A DNA stretch of 64,000 bases, taken from positions 4,898,001-4,962,000 of the forward strand of contig NZ_CP010897.2 of the NCBI RefSeq assembly GCF_000934605.2, read 5' to 3'. The notes beneath the pieces were generated by a model. That model was given only the letters and a program-made list of their open reading frames with translations, made no database searches and was not told where the DNA came from. This stretch comes from Pandoraea vervacti (GTDB lineage Bacteria; Pseudomonadota; Gammaproteobacteria; Burkholderiales; Burkholderiaceae). Every line of letters begins with the position of its first letter. Positions within the stretch are counted from its first letter, which is position 1. The position numbers and the translations under genes are program-made. Shown here piece after piece: positions 35,548 through 46,453 of this stretch.

Positions 35548-36624
35548 ATGACCCAGTCCTCGCGCGTTCTCGCCACCCGCTGCCCTCACTGTCACACGGT
35601 CTTTCGCGTCGTCGCGGATCAGCTCAAGCTGCGCGACGGCCTCGTGCGTTGCGGCCATTGCCGTGAGGTGTTCGACGGCCGCGCCTATCTCTGCGATCCG
35701 CCCGCCGAGGAACAGGAAGCGCCGGCGAACCCCGACCTTGTCGCGCCACCCGACACCGCAGCGCATGGGAGCCAGCCCGGCGTATCGAATACGACGCCTG
35801 CCCCGTCGGCGGGAACCGCGGCCGGCGGTGACAAGCCGATCCCGGAAATGCTCACGCCCACGGCCATCGCCGCCCTGCTTGGCACGCCCGACGAGAGCCG
35901 TGCGCAGATGCAGCACGGGCCGGGCCGTTATATGGACGATGTGGACGACGATCCCACCGTGCTGAGTGCGCCGACGGCAACGCCGTCTCGCATCGAAACG
36001 TCATCGCCCGATCGCAGTGAAGCCCAACGGCACCCGGGCGCCGCGCGCGCGATCTGGCGCGTGTTGATGGCGCTCGCCGTCATCGGCCTGCTCGGTCAGT
36101 GGGCATGGATCGAGCGCGCCGCCCTCGTGGATCGCGTACCGGCATTGCGCGGCGTGTTCGCGGCGATTGGCCAGCCTCTGCATGTGACGATCGGCTTGCC
36201 GCGTGTGCCGGATCAGATCCAGATTTCCAGCGTGACGCTCGTGACCGACACTGCGGGAGCGGCGGAATCGGTGGGAGCCGCGGATAGCGGCGATGCGTCG
36301 GCGTCCGCCGTCGAAGCAACGGCCAGCGATGCGGTGGCGGCGCCCGATGCGCTTGCCCCCACCGACGCAGTCCCGATGACGCTGACCGTCTTCGTGCGCA
36401 ATCAGGCCGACTACGCGCTGGCGTGGCCGTCGCTCGAACTCACGCTCTCGGACCTCGACGGCAAGCCCGTGGTGCGTCGCGTTTTTTCAGCGAATGAATA
36501 CGTCGCCGGGGCAAGCATGCGCGAAGCGGGTCTGGCGCCACGCAGCGAACGCACGATTCGGTTACGATTGTCGGCGCAGGCAGCGCTAGCCAGTAATTAC
36601 CGGGTGCTCGCGTTCTATCCCTGA
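35548..36624 (+). CDS. Zinc-ribbon and DUF3426 membrane protein
   Basis: 358 aa. An N-terminal MJ0042-type zinc ribbon (C12, C15, C35, C38 in RCPHCHTVFRV ... LVRCGHCREVFDG) is followed by a long low-complexity linker, one membrane segment (about 168-190, IWRVLMALAVIGLLGQWAWI) and a periplasmic DUF3426 domain (FVRNQADYALAWPSLELTLSDLDGKPVVRRVF, REAGLAPRSERTIRLRL). The role is unknown; the usual place after prmA is conserved here. The topology suggests a cytoplasmic metal site linked to a periplasmic domain. Confidence 0.88.
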   Translation: MTQSSRVLATRCPHCHTVFRVVADQLKLRDGLVRCGHCREVFDGRAYLCDPPAEEQEAPANPDLVAPPDTAAHGSQPGVSNTTPAPSAGTAAGGDKPIPEMLTPTAIAALLGTPDESRAQMQHGPGRYMDDVDDDPTVLSAPTATPSRIETSSPDRSEAQRHPGAARAIWRVLMALAVIGLLGQWAWIERAALVDRVPALRGVFAAIGQPLHVTIGLPRVPDQIQISSVTLVTDTAGAAESVGAADSGDASASAVEATASDAVAAPDALAPTDAVPMTLTVFVRNQADYALAWPSLELTLSDLDGKPVVRRVFSANEYVAGASMREAGLAPRSERTIRLRLSAQAALASNYRVLAFYP

Positions 36625-36656
36625 TAGCGCTGTTGCACTCAACCTAGGAGAGATAG

Positions 36657-37157
36657 ATGTCCCAAGTCACGCTCGGGGGCAACCCCATCGAAGTCGGCGG
36701 TCAATTCCCGCAGAAGGGTCAAACCGCACCGGCACTGAAGCTGGTCAACGCCAAGTTGCAGGACGTCACGCTCGACGACTTCGCGGGTAAGCGCAAGGTC
36801 CTCAATATCGTGCCGAGCCTCGACACGCCGACGTGCGCTACGTCGACCCGCAAGTTCAACGAAGCCGCGGGCAAGCTGGAGAACACCGTGGTGCTCGTGA
36901 TCTCGGCCGACCTGCCGTTCGCCATGAGCCGCTTCTGCGCCACGGAAGGTCTGAACAATGTCGTCACGCTCTCGACCATGCGCGGCCGCGAGTTGCTCAA
37001 TAACTATGGCGTCGAGATCAAGACCGGCCCGCTCGCCGGTGTGGCCGCACGTGCCGTGGTCGTGCTCGATGCCGAGAACCGTGTCGTGCACGCCGAGCTG
37101 GTACCGGAAATCAAGAACGAACCGAATTACGACGCCGCGCTCGCCGCGCTCTCGTGA
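36657..37157 (+). CDS. tpx: Thiol peroxidase
   Basis: 166 aa atypical 2-Cys peroxiredoxin. Peroxidatic C60 is in PSLDTPTCATSTRKFNE and resolving C94 in MSRFCATEGL. It reduces H2O2 and alkyl peroxides with thioredoxin. The ATG follows TAGGAGAGATAG, a good ribosome site. No obvious terminator; the 237 bp to the next gene contain no convincing ORF. Confidence 0.97.
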   Translation: MSQVTLGGNPIEVGGQFPQKGQTAPALKLVNAKLQDVTLDDFAGKRKVLNIVPSLDTPTCATSTRKFNEAAGKLENTVVLVISADLPFAMSRFCATEGLNNVVTLSTMRGRELLNNYGVEIKTGPLAGVAARAVVVLDAENRVVHAELVPEIKNEPNYDAALAALS

Positions 37158-37394
37158 TTTCGTAATTTCGCGAGCGCGTGACGCGATCACGCGCTGCTGC
37201 GATCTGACGCATGCCGCCCGCGCGGCATCCGTCGGATCGCGCAAACGCCAGCATTCGCAGGCCCGTAATTCCCGCGCCGATGCACGACATGTACCGGCTC
37301 GTTTTTTGTCCAGCGGCCCAGAACAGCATGACGGATCACCGTCAGCCATCTTCCGTTGGCCTCTCCCCCGCTTACTTTTCGCAAGGAAATTCCC

Positions 37395-38330
37395 GTGACT
37401 ACCGTGATCTGCGGCTCGCTGGCCTACGACAACATCATGACGTTCGAAGGCCGCTTCGGCGAACACATCCTGCCTGATCAGGTGCACATCCTGAACGTCA
37501 GCTTCCTCGTGCCGACAATGCGCCGCAACTTCGGCGGCTGCGCCGGCAATATCGGCTACAGCCTGAAACTGCTCGGCGGCACGCCCGTCGTCATGGCCAC
37601 AGTCGGCGAAGATGGCGCGGCATACCTGGAGCGTTTCCAGTCGCTCGGCATGACCACGGAATTCGTGCGCACGGTCACGGACAGCATGACGGCCAATGCG
37701 ATGATCACGACCGATCTGGACAACAACCAGATCACCGCCTTCCATCCTGGCGCGATGATGTTCTCCGCGCGCAACCGCGTGGCCGATGCCAAGGGCGCCA
37801 CGCTAGGCATCGTCGCCCCGGACGCCCCGGACGCCATGCTCACCCACGCCGAAGGCTTCGCCGAAGCCGGCGTGCCCTTCGTCTTCGATCCGGGGCAGGG
37901 CCTGCCGTTGCTCACCCCTGAGGCACTGCGTCGCATGGTGGAACTCGCAACGTATCTTGCGGTCAACGACTACGAAGCCAAGCTCCTCAGCACGAAGACT
38001 GGACTGTCGATGGAAGACCTCCAGTCGCGTGTCGAGGCACTTGTCGTCACGCGCGGAGAGCACGGGGCCCAGATCTTCGCCGGCGGCAAGCAACACGACA
38101 TTCCTGCCGTGACCGCCAAGCGTGTCGTCGACCCCACCGGGTGCGGCGACGCCTTCCGTGGTGGTTTGCTCTATGGCATCGAGAAGGGCCTCGACTGGCC
38201 GACCACTGGCCGCTTGGCCAGCCTGATGGGTTCGCTCAAGATCGCCGAGCAGGGCCCGCAGACCTATGCACCCACACGCTCGGAAATCGAAGCGCAATAT
38301 GAAGAAGCGTTCGGCCACCGCTTCGAGTGA
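37395..38330 (+). CDS. PfkB-family carbohydrate/nucleoside kinase
   Basis: 311 aa ribokinase fold. The start VTTVICGSLAYDNIMTFEGRF, the early motif NFGGCAGNIGYSLKLLGG, and the C-terminal anion hole DPTGCGDAFRGGLLYGIE (catalytic aspartate) define the family. Similarity of the N-terminal part to bacterial adenosine kinases makes a nucleoside substrate plausible but unproven. GTG start at 37395 with AAGGAAA 5-8 nt upstream; the frame is open further upstream without similarity. Confidence 0.88.
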   Translation: MTTVICGSLAYDNIMTFEGRFGEHILPDQVHILNVSFLVPTMRRNFGGCAGNIGYSLKLLGGTPVVMATVGEDGAAYLERFQSLGMTTEFVRTVTDSMTANAMITTDLDNNQITAFHPGAMMFSARNRVADAKGATLGIVAPDAPDAMLTHAEGFAEAGVPFVFDPGQGLPLLTPEALRRMVELATYLAVNDYEAKLLSTKTGLSMEDLQSRVEALVVTRGEHGAQIFAGGKQHDIPAVTAKRVVDPTGCGDAFRGGLLYGIEKGLDWPTTGRLASLMGSLKIAEQGPQTYAPTRSEIEAQYEEAFGHRFE

Positions 38331-38349
38331 TTTAAGGAAAGGCACAACG

Positions 38350-38829
38350 ATGGCACGATTCACCACACCGCTCATTCTCATCGCCGCAGCCGCGTCGCTC
38401 TCTCTGTCCGCCTGCACGGCGTTCGGTCCGAGCAACTCGGCAAGCGTCTACAGCAGCCGTCAGGCACAACGCGAACAGGTTGTGCGTATGGGCACGGTCG
38501 AATCGGTGCGTCCGGTCACGATCGACAGCAGCAATGGCGACCCCGGCATTCTCGGCATCGCCGGTGGCGGTGCGCTCGGCGCCATCGGCGGTAGCGCTAT
38601 CGGTGGCGGCCGTGGTTCGATTGCGACGGGGATCGTCGGTGGTCTGCTCGGCGCAGTGGCAGGTCAGGCGATCGAGAGTCGCGTGAGCAAGAAGGCCGGG
38701 CTGGAAATCACCGTGCGCCTCGACAACGGCGAGTTGCGGGCCATTACGCAAGATGCCGACGAGGCGTTTCAGCCGGGTCAGCGCGTGCGTCTGCTCTCGA
38801 GTGGCGGCGTGACACGTGTGACGCACTGA
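38350..38829 (+). CDS. Glycine-zipper outer-membrane lipoprotein (SlyB/Pcp-like)
   Basis: 159 aa. Signal peptide with lipobox LSAC (C22), then a variable serine-rich piece, and a glycine-zipper region (about 62-104: GILGIAGGGALGAIGGSAIGGG, then IATGIVGGLLGAVAGQAIE) and a beta-rich C-terminus (LEITVRLDNGELRAITQDAD... RVRLLSSGGVTRV). Such proteins stabilise the outer membrane; details are unclear. ATG 19 nt after the kinase stop, so probably the last gene of that unit, ending at the hairpin that follows. Confidence 0.9.
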   Translation: MARFTTPLILIAAAASLSLSACTAFGPSNSASVYSSRQAQREQVVRMGTVESVRPVTIDSSNGDPGILGIAGGGALGAIGGSAIGGGRGSIATGIVGGLLGAVAGQAIESRVSKKAGLEITVRLDNGELRAITQDADEAFQPGQRVRLLSSGGVTRVTH

Positions 38830-38851
38830 CTCGCGTCGATGTCCTGGCGTT

Positions 38852-38880
38852 GCGGGCGGCTTCGGCCGCCCGTTTTCGTT
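38852..38880 (+). terminator. Intrinsic terminator after the glycine-zipper lipoprotein gene
   Basis: GGGCGGC (38854-38860), UUCG tetraloop, GCCGCCC (38865-38871), then GTTTTCGTTT. A stable tetraloop hairpin acting on the plus strand. Confidence 0.88.
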
Positions 38881-38888
38881 TCCGCATG

Positions 38889-38924
38889 AAAAAACCCGCT
38901 GTGACGATCGCTCATCACAGCGGG
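38889..38924 (-). terminator. Intrinsic terminator after the H1-like gene
   Basis: 10-bp perfect stem CCCGCTGTGA (38895-38904) / TCACAGCGGG (38915-38924) with a 10-nt loop; A6 at 38889-38894 reads as U6 on the minus strand. It lies 70 bp past the H1-like stop. Confidence 0.9.
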
Positions 38925-38993
38925 TTTCGGATCGAGTAGGCCTACTCGATCAAAAGACACCTAAGTGCCTTGGTTCCTGCATCGGCACTCGAA

Positions 38994-39647
38994 TTACGGA
39001 CGGCTGCCGGTCGGGAACGGCCATGCCGCCGCCGGGTTCAGCGTCGTCTTTGCAGCTGCGGGTGCAGCGGCCGGTGCTGCAGGAGCAGCAGCAGGCTTGG
39101 CGGCAACCTTCTTCGCGGCCGGCTTCTTGGCAGCAGGCTTCTTCGCAGCGGCAGGCTTCGCAGCAGGCTTGGCGGCAGCCTTCTTGGCAGCCGGCTTCTT
39201 CGCAGCAGCCTTCTTCGCAGCAGGCTTGGCAGCGGCCTTCTTCGCAGCCGGCTTCTTGGCAGCGACAGCCTTCTTGGCGGCCGGCTTCTTAGCGGCTGCC
39301 TTCTTGGCGACGGCCTTCTTGGCTGCCGGCTTCTTGGCGACAACCTTCTTCGCTGCTGCCTTCTTCGCGACCGGCTTCTTGGCGGCGACCTTCTTCACTG
39401 CTGCCTTCTTGGCGACCGGCTTCTTGGCGGCAACCTTCTTCACTGCAACCTTTTTGGCTGCCGGCTTCTTGGCGGCGACCTTCTTGGCTGCCGGCTTCTT
39501 GGCGGCAACGGCCTTCTTCGCTGCCGGCTTCTTAGCAGCCACAGCCTTCTTGGCGACAGGCTTCTTGGCAGCAGCAGCCTTCTTCGCTACCGGCTTCTTG
39601 GCAACAGCCTTCTTTGCTGCGGGTTTTTTCTTAGCAGTAGTAGCCAT
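38994..39647 (-). CDS. Histone H1-like lysine/alanine-rich DNA-binding protein
   Basis: 217 aa made almost entirely of AAKK(P)-type units (AAKKPAAKK, VAKKPVAKK, VAAKKPAAKK), like the C-terminal tail of eukaryotic H1 and the bacterial HctB/AlgP-like proteins. The only different part is the last 40 residues, with alanine/proline spacing and a TTLNPAAAWPFPTG ending. It should bind DNA nonspecifically in the nucleoid. The ATG at 39647 is preceded by AAGGAG. Repeat number is expected to vary between strains. The antisense strand shows long leucine/arginine ORFs that are by-products of the repeat. Confidence 0.9.
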   Translation of the reverse strand: MATTAKKKPAAKKAVAKKPVAKKAAAAKKPVAKKAVAAKKPAAKKAVAAKKPAAKKVAAKKPAAKKVAVKKVAAKKPVAKKAAVKKVAAKKPVAKKAAAKKVVAKKPAAKKAVAKKAAAKKPAAKKAVAAKKPAAKKAAAKPAAKKAAAKKPAAKKAAAKPAAKPAAAKKPAAKKPAAKKVAAKPAAAPAAPAAAPAAAKTTLNPAAAWPFPTGSRP

Positions 39648-39827
39648 CACATGACTCCTTAACGTGAAAGATCACTCAAACGAAACTACCTGAGAAGGAA
39701 ACCCGACCACCGTGCGGGAACCGCCGGCGAGCGGGCTATTCATCGGCGTACGCATCGGACTTCGACGGCTTACGCTAATGAATTCGGCGCTGCACGCATG
39801 ACGCTGACCGTGTGTGGTCACGCGCGC

Positions 39828-39859
39828 AAAAAAATTGCCGGCGACATTGCCGCCAGCAA
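39828..39859 (-). terminator. Intrinsic terminator of the candidate small RNA
   Basis: Minus strand reads TTGCTGGCG, a 7-nt loop, CGCCGGCAA (9-bp stem including one T:G pair), then TTTTTTT. No annotated gene ends here: the nearest upstream minus-strand gene, nrdB, stops about 540 bp earlier. Confidence 0.82.
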
Positions 39860-40065
39860 TTCGATTGTCTTGAGAAAGGGAGTTCGCCAGATTCTTCGGG
39901 GGGTAGCTTGCCTGTCCCGTCATCGGGATGGAGGAGTTTGCGATAGCGGATAAGCGATACTGCTTGCTATGCACCAAGGTTTTTACGCTCCGTAACTACC
40001 AGCTCTCTGTCGCGGGAGGAAAGCAGTGAGTGCTTTCGTGTGTTCATCGAGACTGCAATTTATTT
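39828..40065 (-). ncRNA. Candidate small RNA or leader upstream of the H1-like gene (about 238 nt)
   Basis: No convincing ORF lies between a near-consensus minus-strand promoter (40072-40100) and a strong minus-strand terminator (39828-39859). The predicted transcript contains a 7-bp hairpin TGCTTTC/GAAAGCA near its 5' end (40019-40037, minus sense) and a TCCCG/CGGGA hairpin at 39915-39928; GGTAG/CTACC could close a larger domain. It could be a free small RNA or, because the H1-like start is 180 bp further on, an attenuated leader. I could not match it to a known RNA family by eye. Confidence 0.45.
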
Positions 40066-40071
40066 GAGCGA

Positions 40072-40100
40072 ATAATAATTCTTTTGTGATGCGATGTTAA
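40072..40100 (-). promoter_or_regulatory. Near-consensus sigma-70 promoter reading towards the H1-like gene
   Basis: On the minus strand, -35 TTAACA (40095-40100; 5 of 6 positions), a 17-bp spacer, and -10 TATTAT (40072-40077; 5 of 6). The region is the most AT-rich stretch nearby. Start of transcription is expected near 40065. Confidence 0.65.
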
Positions 40101-40162
40101 TACTTTGTGCAAAAAAAAGCGCACATCAATCGTAACGAAGAAGTCAATCTGTTGTATTTGAT

Positions 40163-40240
40163 GCACATCACACTCGCATGTCGATGCGCGCGATGCGTTT
40201 GTCGAGAGGCAACTTCAACGTGCGAGTGAGGATGATGTGC
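40163..40240. other. 16-bp interrupted inverted repeat downstream of nrdB
   Basis: GCACATCA+CACTCGCA (40163-40178) pairs with TGCGAGTG (40221-40228) and TGATGTGC (40233-40240), leaving a 4-nt bulge on one side and a 42-nt loop. It lies about 160 bp past the nrdB stop and is not followed directly by a T-run on either strand. Confidence 0.75.
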
Positions 40241-40360
40241 GTGAGCTACGCCACGTCTTCGACTGCTCATTGCGTCAGTCACGCGTGCAACGCACGCACA
40301 CACCACCCTCTCGAAACCCGCATGGATACTCGCGTTGCGCGACACATCCATTTTTCATTC

Positions 40361-40388
40361 GGTGCTCGCGCCTTCATGAGCGAGCACC
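40361..40388. other. 9-bp hairpin adjacent to the nrdB stop codon
   Basis: GGTGCTCGC (40361-40369) / GCGAGCACC (40380-40388) begins 10 bp past the nrdB stop. It has no U-tract, so it looks more like a 3'-end stabilising structure than a terminator. Confidence 0.6.
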
Positions 40389-40398
40389 GGGTCAACAC

Positions 40399-41550
40399 TT
40401 AGTCCCAGCTCAGTGCGCCACCGGTCTGGTACTCGATCACTCGCGTTTCGAAGAAGTTACGTTCCTTCTTCAAGTCGATCATCTCGCTCATCCACGGGAA
40501 CGGATTTTCTTCGTTCGGGTAGAGCGCTTCGAGACCGATTTGCGCGCAGCGACGATTCGCGATGAAGCGCAGATAGCTCTTGAACATGCCTGCGTTCAGA
40601 CCCAGCACGCCGCGCGGCATCGTGTCTTCAGCGTAGCGATACTCAAGCTCGACGGCCTTCTTGAACAGCTCGCGAATCTCTTCGCGGAACTCCGGCGTCC
40701 AGAGGTTCGGGTTTTCCAGCTTCACCTGGTTGATCAGGTCGATGCCGAAGTTGCAGTGCATCGACTCGTCGCGCAGGATGTACTGATATTGCTCCGCAGC
40801 ACCGGTCATCTTGTTCTGACGACCCAGCGCCAGAATCTGCGTGAAGCCGACGTAGAAGAACAGGCCTTCCATGATGCACGCGAACACGATCAGCGAACGC
40901 AGCAGCTTCTGGTCGGCTTCCTGCGTACCCGTCTTGAACGACGGATCGGCCACGACTTCGATGAACGGCAGCAGGAATTCATCCTTGTCGCGAATCGACG
41001 CCACTTCGTGATATGCGTTGAAGATCTCGGCCTCGTCCAGCCCGAGGCTCTCGACGATGTACTGATAAGCGTGCGTGTGGATCGCCTCTTCGAACGCCTG
41101 GCGCAGCAGGAACTGGCGGCACTCGGGCGCGGTGATGTGGCGGTACGTGCCCAGCACGATGTTGTTGGCGGCGAGCGAGTCTGCCGTCACGAAGAAGCCG
41201 AGGTTACGCTTGATGATGCGGCGCTCGTCTTCGGTCAGACCGTTCGGGTCTTTCCAAAGGGCGATGTCGCGCGACATGTTGATTTCCTGCGGCATCCAGT
41301 GGTTGGCGCAACCGGCCAGATACTTTTCCCATGCCCACTTGTACTTGAACGGCACCAGCTGGTTCACGTCTGTCGTGCCGTTGATCACGCGCTTGTCCGA
41401 GGCGCTCACGCGGCGCGTCGACTGCGAGGCGATCGTGTGCGGGGTATCGTCTTGCGTGCCCAGAATGTTCGGAGCAGGTGCAGCCGGAGCCACCGGAGCG
41501 GCGGGCGCAGCGGGCTTGGCGGTAGTGGTGTCTTCTTCCCAATTAAGCAT
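40399..41550 (-). CDS. nrdB: Class Ia ribonucleotide reductase, beta subunit
   Basis: 383 aa. After a low-complexity alanine/proline N-terminus (11-27) comes the ferritin-like radical subunit. Di-iron ligand candidates E155 and H158 and the tyrosyl-radical residue Y162 align with the E115-H118-Y122 pattern of class Ia NrdB (FEEAIHTHAYQYI); a second ligand set is in RDESMHCNFGIDL. It generates the radical used by NrdA. It is encoded alone on the minus strand; galM-like and nrdA follow further right. Paired NrdR-like boxes lie about 315-360 bp upstream. Confidence 0.97.
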   Translation of the reverse strand: MLNWEEDTTTAKPAAPAAPVAPAAPAPNILGTQDDTPHTIASQSTRRVSASDKRVINGTTDVNQLVPFKYKWAWEKYLAGCANHWMPQEINMSRDIALWKDPNGLTEDERRIIKRNLGFFVTADSLAANNIVLGTYRHITAPECRQFLLRQAFEEAIHTHAYQYIVESLGLDEAEIFNAYHEVASIRDKDEFLLPFIEVVADPSFKTGTQEADQKLLRSLIVFACIMEGLFFYVGFTQILALGRQNKMTGAAEQYQYILRDESMHCNFGIDLINQVKLENPNLWTPEFREEIRELFKKAVELEYRYAEDTMPRGVLGLNAGMFKSYLRFIANRRCAQIGLEALYPNEENPFPWMSEMIDLKKERNFFETRVIEYQTGGALSWD

Positions 41551-41864
41551 AGGGTCTCGGTCCGTTCAGGTTGATGCGATACACGCCGCGTGACGCGCAT
41601 CGCCGAATTGACAGATCAGCCGTTCGGTAACGAAGGGCCGACGAAAAAATTGCCGATAGTGCAGCCGTCAACTTGACGATGACGACGAAAAATCCGCTGA
41701 TGGTAACGCTTGGTGTTGGGGGTGAAGCAGATTCGCTTTCGCGCTAATTTGACCGATGACGCCGGTGCGGGAGCTGCAAACGTTGTCTTGCAACATCATG
41801 ACCTCCCGACGTCAATCGAATGACTCCAATTTAGCACAATACTGTCACTCATTCCAGCCCATCG
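41551..41864 (-). other. Long nrdB leader region
   Basis: About 314 bp between the NrdR-like boxes and the nrdB start without a plausible ORF. If transcription starts at the boxes, this is a long untranslated leader. I see no recognisable riboswitch; a run of dispersed GATGACG-type triplets (41676-41690) is the only low-complexity feature. Confidence 0.45.
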
Positions 41865-41911
41865 ACACCATATATTGTGGTGGATTATGCCGTCACCACA
41901 ATACCTAGTGT
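41865..41911 (-). promoter_or_regulatory. Pair of NrdR-like boxes upstream of nrdB
   Basis: Box 1 ACACCATATATTGTGG (41865-41880) and box 2 CCACAATACCTAGTGT (41896-41911) resemble the NrdR consensus ACACTATATATAGTGT at about 13 and 12 of 16 positions. They are 31 bp apart start to start, i.e. on the same face of the helix, as known for NrdR pairs. NrdR represses ribonucleotide reductase genes when bound to (d)ATP. Confidence 0.8.
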
Positions 41912-42126
41912 TTTCGATCATTCCGCATACGGCGGGCCTCCCGCCTTGCGGGATCGGCATCTTGCCATGAAACCGCCGCGCGCGACAGCGTTTGCACTGC
42001 ATCAAAATGATACGCCCTCGCATTGGCGTATGCTGTGCGGCAGGCGTCACGACGCGAGACCGCAGCGATAGATTCCGGCCCGCGCCACCTCACCATCTCT
42101 CGACGCCGATGAAGGAGATACCGACG

Positions 42127-43098
42127 ATGACATCCACAGGCGCCGAAGGCGCACAGCACCGGGCTGGCCAACCGGATTCGCCACCGCTCACCCCAACCAC
42201 CCTCACCCCCGGCAAACCGGTTCGTCTCGCCAGCGGCGCCCTGATCGCCGAGGTGCAGCCCGGTTGCGGCGCTCGCCTCTCGCGACTCGCGCGGCGCGAC
42301 ACGCGCGGCGATCTGTTCGACTACCTCGTGCCGCTTGGCGATGCGCCATTTTCCTCCGACGAATGGCCGAAGGCCGGTGCGTTTCCCATGCTGCCGTATA
42401 CCAATATGTTGCGCGACGACACGCTGCACTGGCGCGGGCGCACGATCGCCGTTCACGAAGCGCCGGTCGCATCCAGTTCGCTGCACGGCTGGGGACTGCG
42501 GCGCGAATGGGAGGTCGTCGACGAAAGTCCACACTGCTGCGTGCTGCAACTCAACTGCCCGGCGCAGCCCGCGTGGCCCTGGCACTATCAGGCGTATCTG
42601 TCGGTCACGCTCGACGAGCATGGCCTCGATATGCAACTCTCGCTGACGAACCTCTCGGCGCAGGAAATGCCTGCCGGACTCGGACTGCATCCGTACTTTC
42701 GCTGGCCGGCAGGCGCGCGCCTGACCTTCGAGTCCGAAGCGCTCTGGCGCTCCCCTTCGGAAGCGATTCGCTGGCCCAGCGAGCAACGCGTGCACGTGGG
42801 GCCGATGGAGGTGGTGTCGGTCGGCGGCGGCCTCGATACGGGCGGACGTTCGACCTGGTTTGCCGAAGTGCCCGCCGAGTCGGGGCGCTTCGAAGCGCGC
42901 ATCGACTATGCCGGCGGCCTGCGCGCCGCCACGGTGCGCAGCGACAACGCCACATGGCTCGTGCTGCACTCCCCCGCCGGACGCCCCTACCTCTGCCTCG
43001 AACCCTCCACGCATCGTGTCGGCGAGTTCGACAACGATCACGTCGTGCTCGGTCACGGCCAGACGCTCGATCTGTCGATGCGGATTGATTTGGCGTGA
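42127..43098 (+). CDS. Aldose 1-epimerase (galactose mutarotase-like) family protein
   Basis: 323 aa. Beta-sandwich epimerase with YTNMLRDDTLHWRGR, SSSLHGWGLRREWEV (substrate histidine), GLGLHPYFRWP (second histidine) and YLCLEPSTHRVGEF (catalytic glutamate). It probably interconverts sugar anomers. The ATG at 42127 is 8 nt after GAAGGAGAT and is preferred over ATG 42109, which would start inside the ribosome site. It separates nrdB from nrdA on the opposite strand and shares its upstream region with the nrdB control sites. Confidence 0.9.
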   Translation: MTSTGAEGAQHRAGQPDSPPLTPTTLTPGKPVRLASGALIAEVQPGCGARLSRLARRDTRGDLFDYLVPLGDAPFSSDEWPKAGAFPMLPYTNMLRDDTLHWRGRTIAVHEAPVASSSLHGWGLRREWEVVDESPHCCVLQLNCPAQPAWPWHYQAYLSVTLDEHGLDMQLSLTNLSAQEMPAGLGLHPYFRWPAGARLTFESEALWRSPSEAIRWPSEQRVHVGPMEVVSVGGGLDTGGRSTWFAEVPAESGRFEARIDYAGGLRAATVRSDNATWLVLHSPAGRPYLCLEPSTHRVGEFDNDHVVLGHGQTLDLSMRIDLA

Positions 43099-43177
43099 TC
43101 TGGCGTGGTCCGGTCTGACCTCATTCGGCCGGGAATCCCACAGGACCCACAGGAATCCAACCTGAGTGTCCATGCAA

Positions 43178-43215
43178 AACAAAACCCCGCCGTCCTTTCG
43201 GACCGGCGGGGTTTT
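43178..43215. terminator. Bidirectional terminator between the aldose epimerase gene and nrdA
   Basis: AAAACCCCGCCG-TCC pairs with GGA-C-CGGCGGGGTTTT (one bulged C, TTTC loop), with an A-run on the left and TTTT on the right. The two genes converge here. Confidence 0.9.
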
Positions 43216-43264
43216 CCCGATGGGGCGTGCCGCATGTCGAATGCGGCACGGCATCACACCCGGC

Positions 43265-46216
<2,952 letters not shown>

Positions 46217-46453
46217 GTAAAAACTCCCGTTCCAATGAGATGGTGCTGTTAGCGCACTTCCACCAGCTAATACGAAGTACCAAGTCGGCAAAAATGCGCC
46301 CTGGGGGCGCCGATGGAGCGAAGTGCTGAACACCGCACGACCGACGGACGGCCAAGGGTTCGAGGTGTCCGCTGCACGGCTTTGCTGCTGTACTGCCCCA
46401 TAAAACGCCGCGGGGCAAGCACGGTATTGATGGATCCTGCTTCCCGTCACCGA
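46217..46453 (-). other. Long nrdA leader region
   Basis: About 237 bp between the NrdR-like boxes and the nrdA start. Reading leftward it contains GC-rich stretches and stem potential (GGGGCGCC-type), but I found no cobalamin-type conserved boxes and no short ORF with a good ribosome site. The remaining 46501-46589, up to the ampD stop, holds nothing recognised beyond the promoter -35. Confidence 0.45.

Noticed and set aside
38970..39662. 230-aa plus-strand frames rich in leucine and arginine or alanine and phenylalanine
   Set aside because: They are antisense products of the AAKK repeat of the H1-like gene; the minus-strand frame has the ribosome site and a matching terminator.
39672..39977. 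101-aa minus-strand ORF spanning the candidate small-RNA terminator
   Set aside because: It has no clear ribosome site or domain and would be interrupted by the strong intrinsic terminator at 39828-39859.
46217..46453. Cobalamin riboswitch upstream of nrdA
   Set aside because: No B12-box-like conserved sequence is visible, and the gene is the oxygen-dependent class Ia enzyme, which does not use cobalamin.
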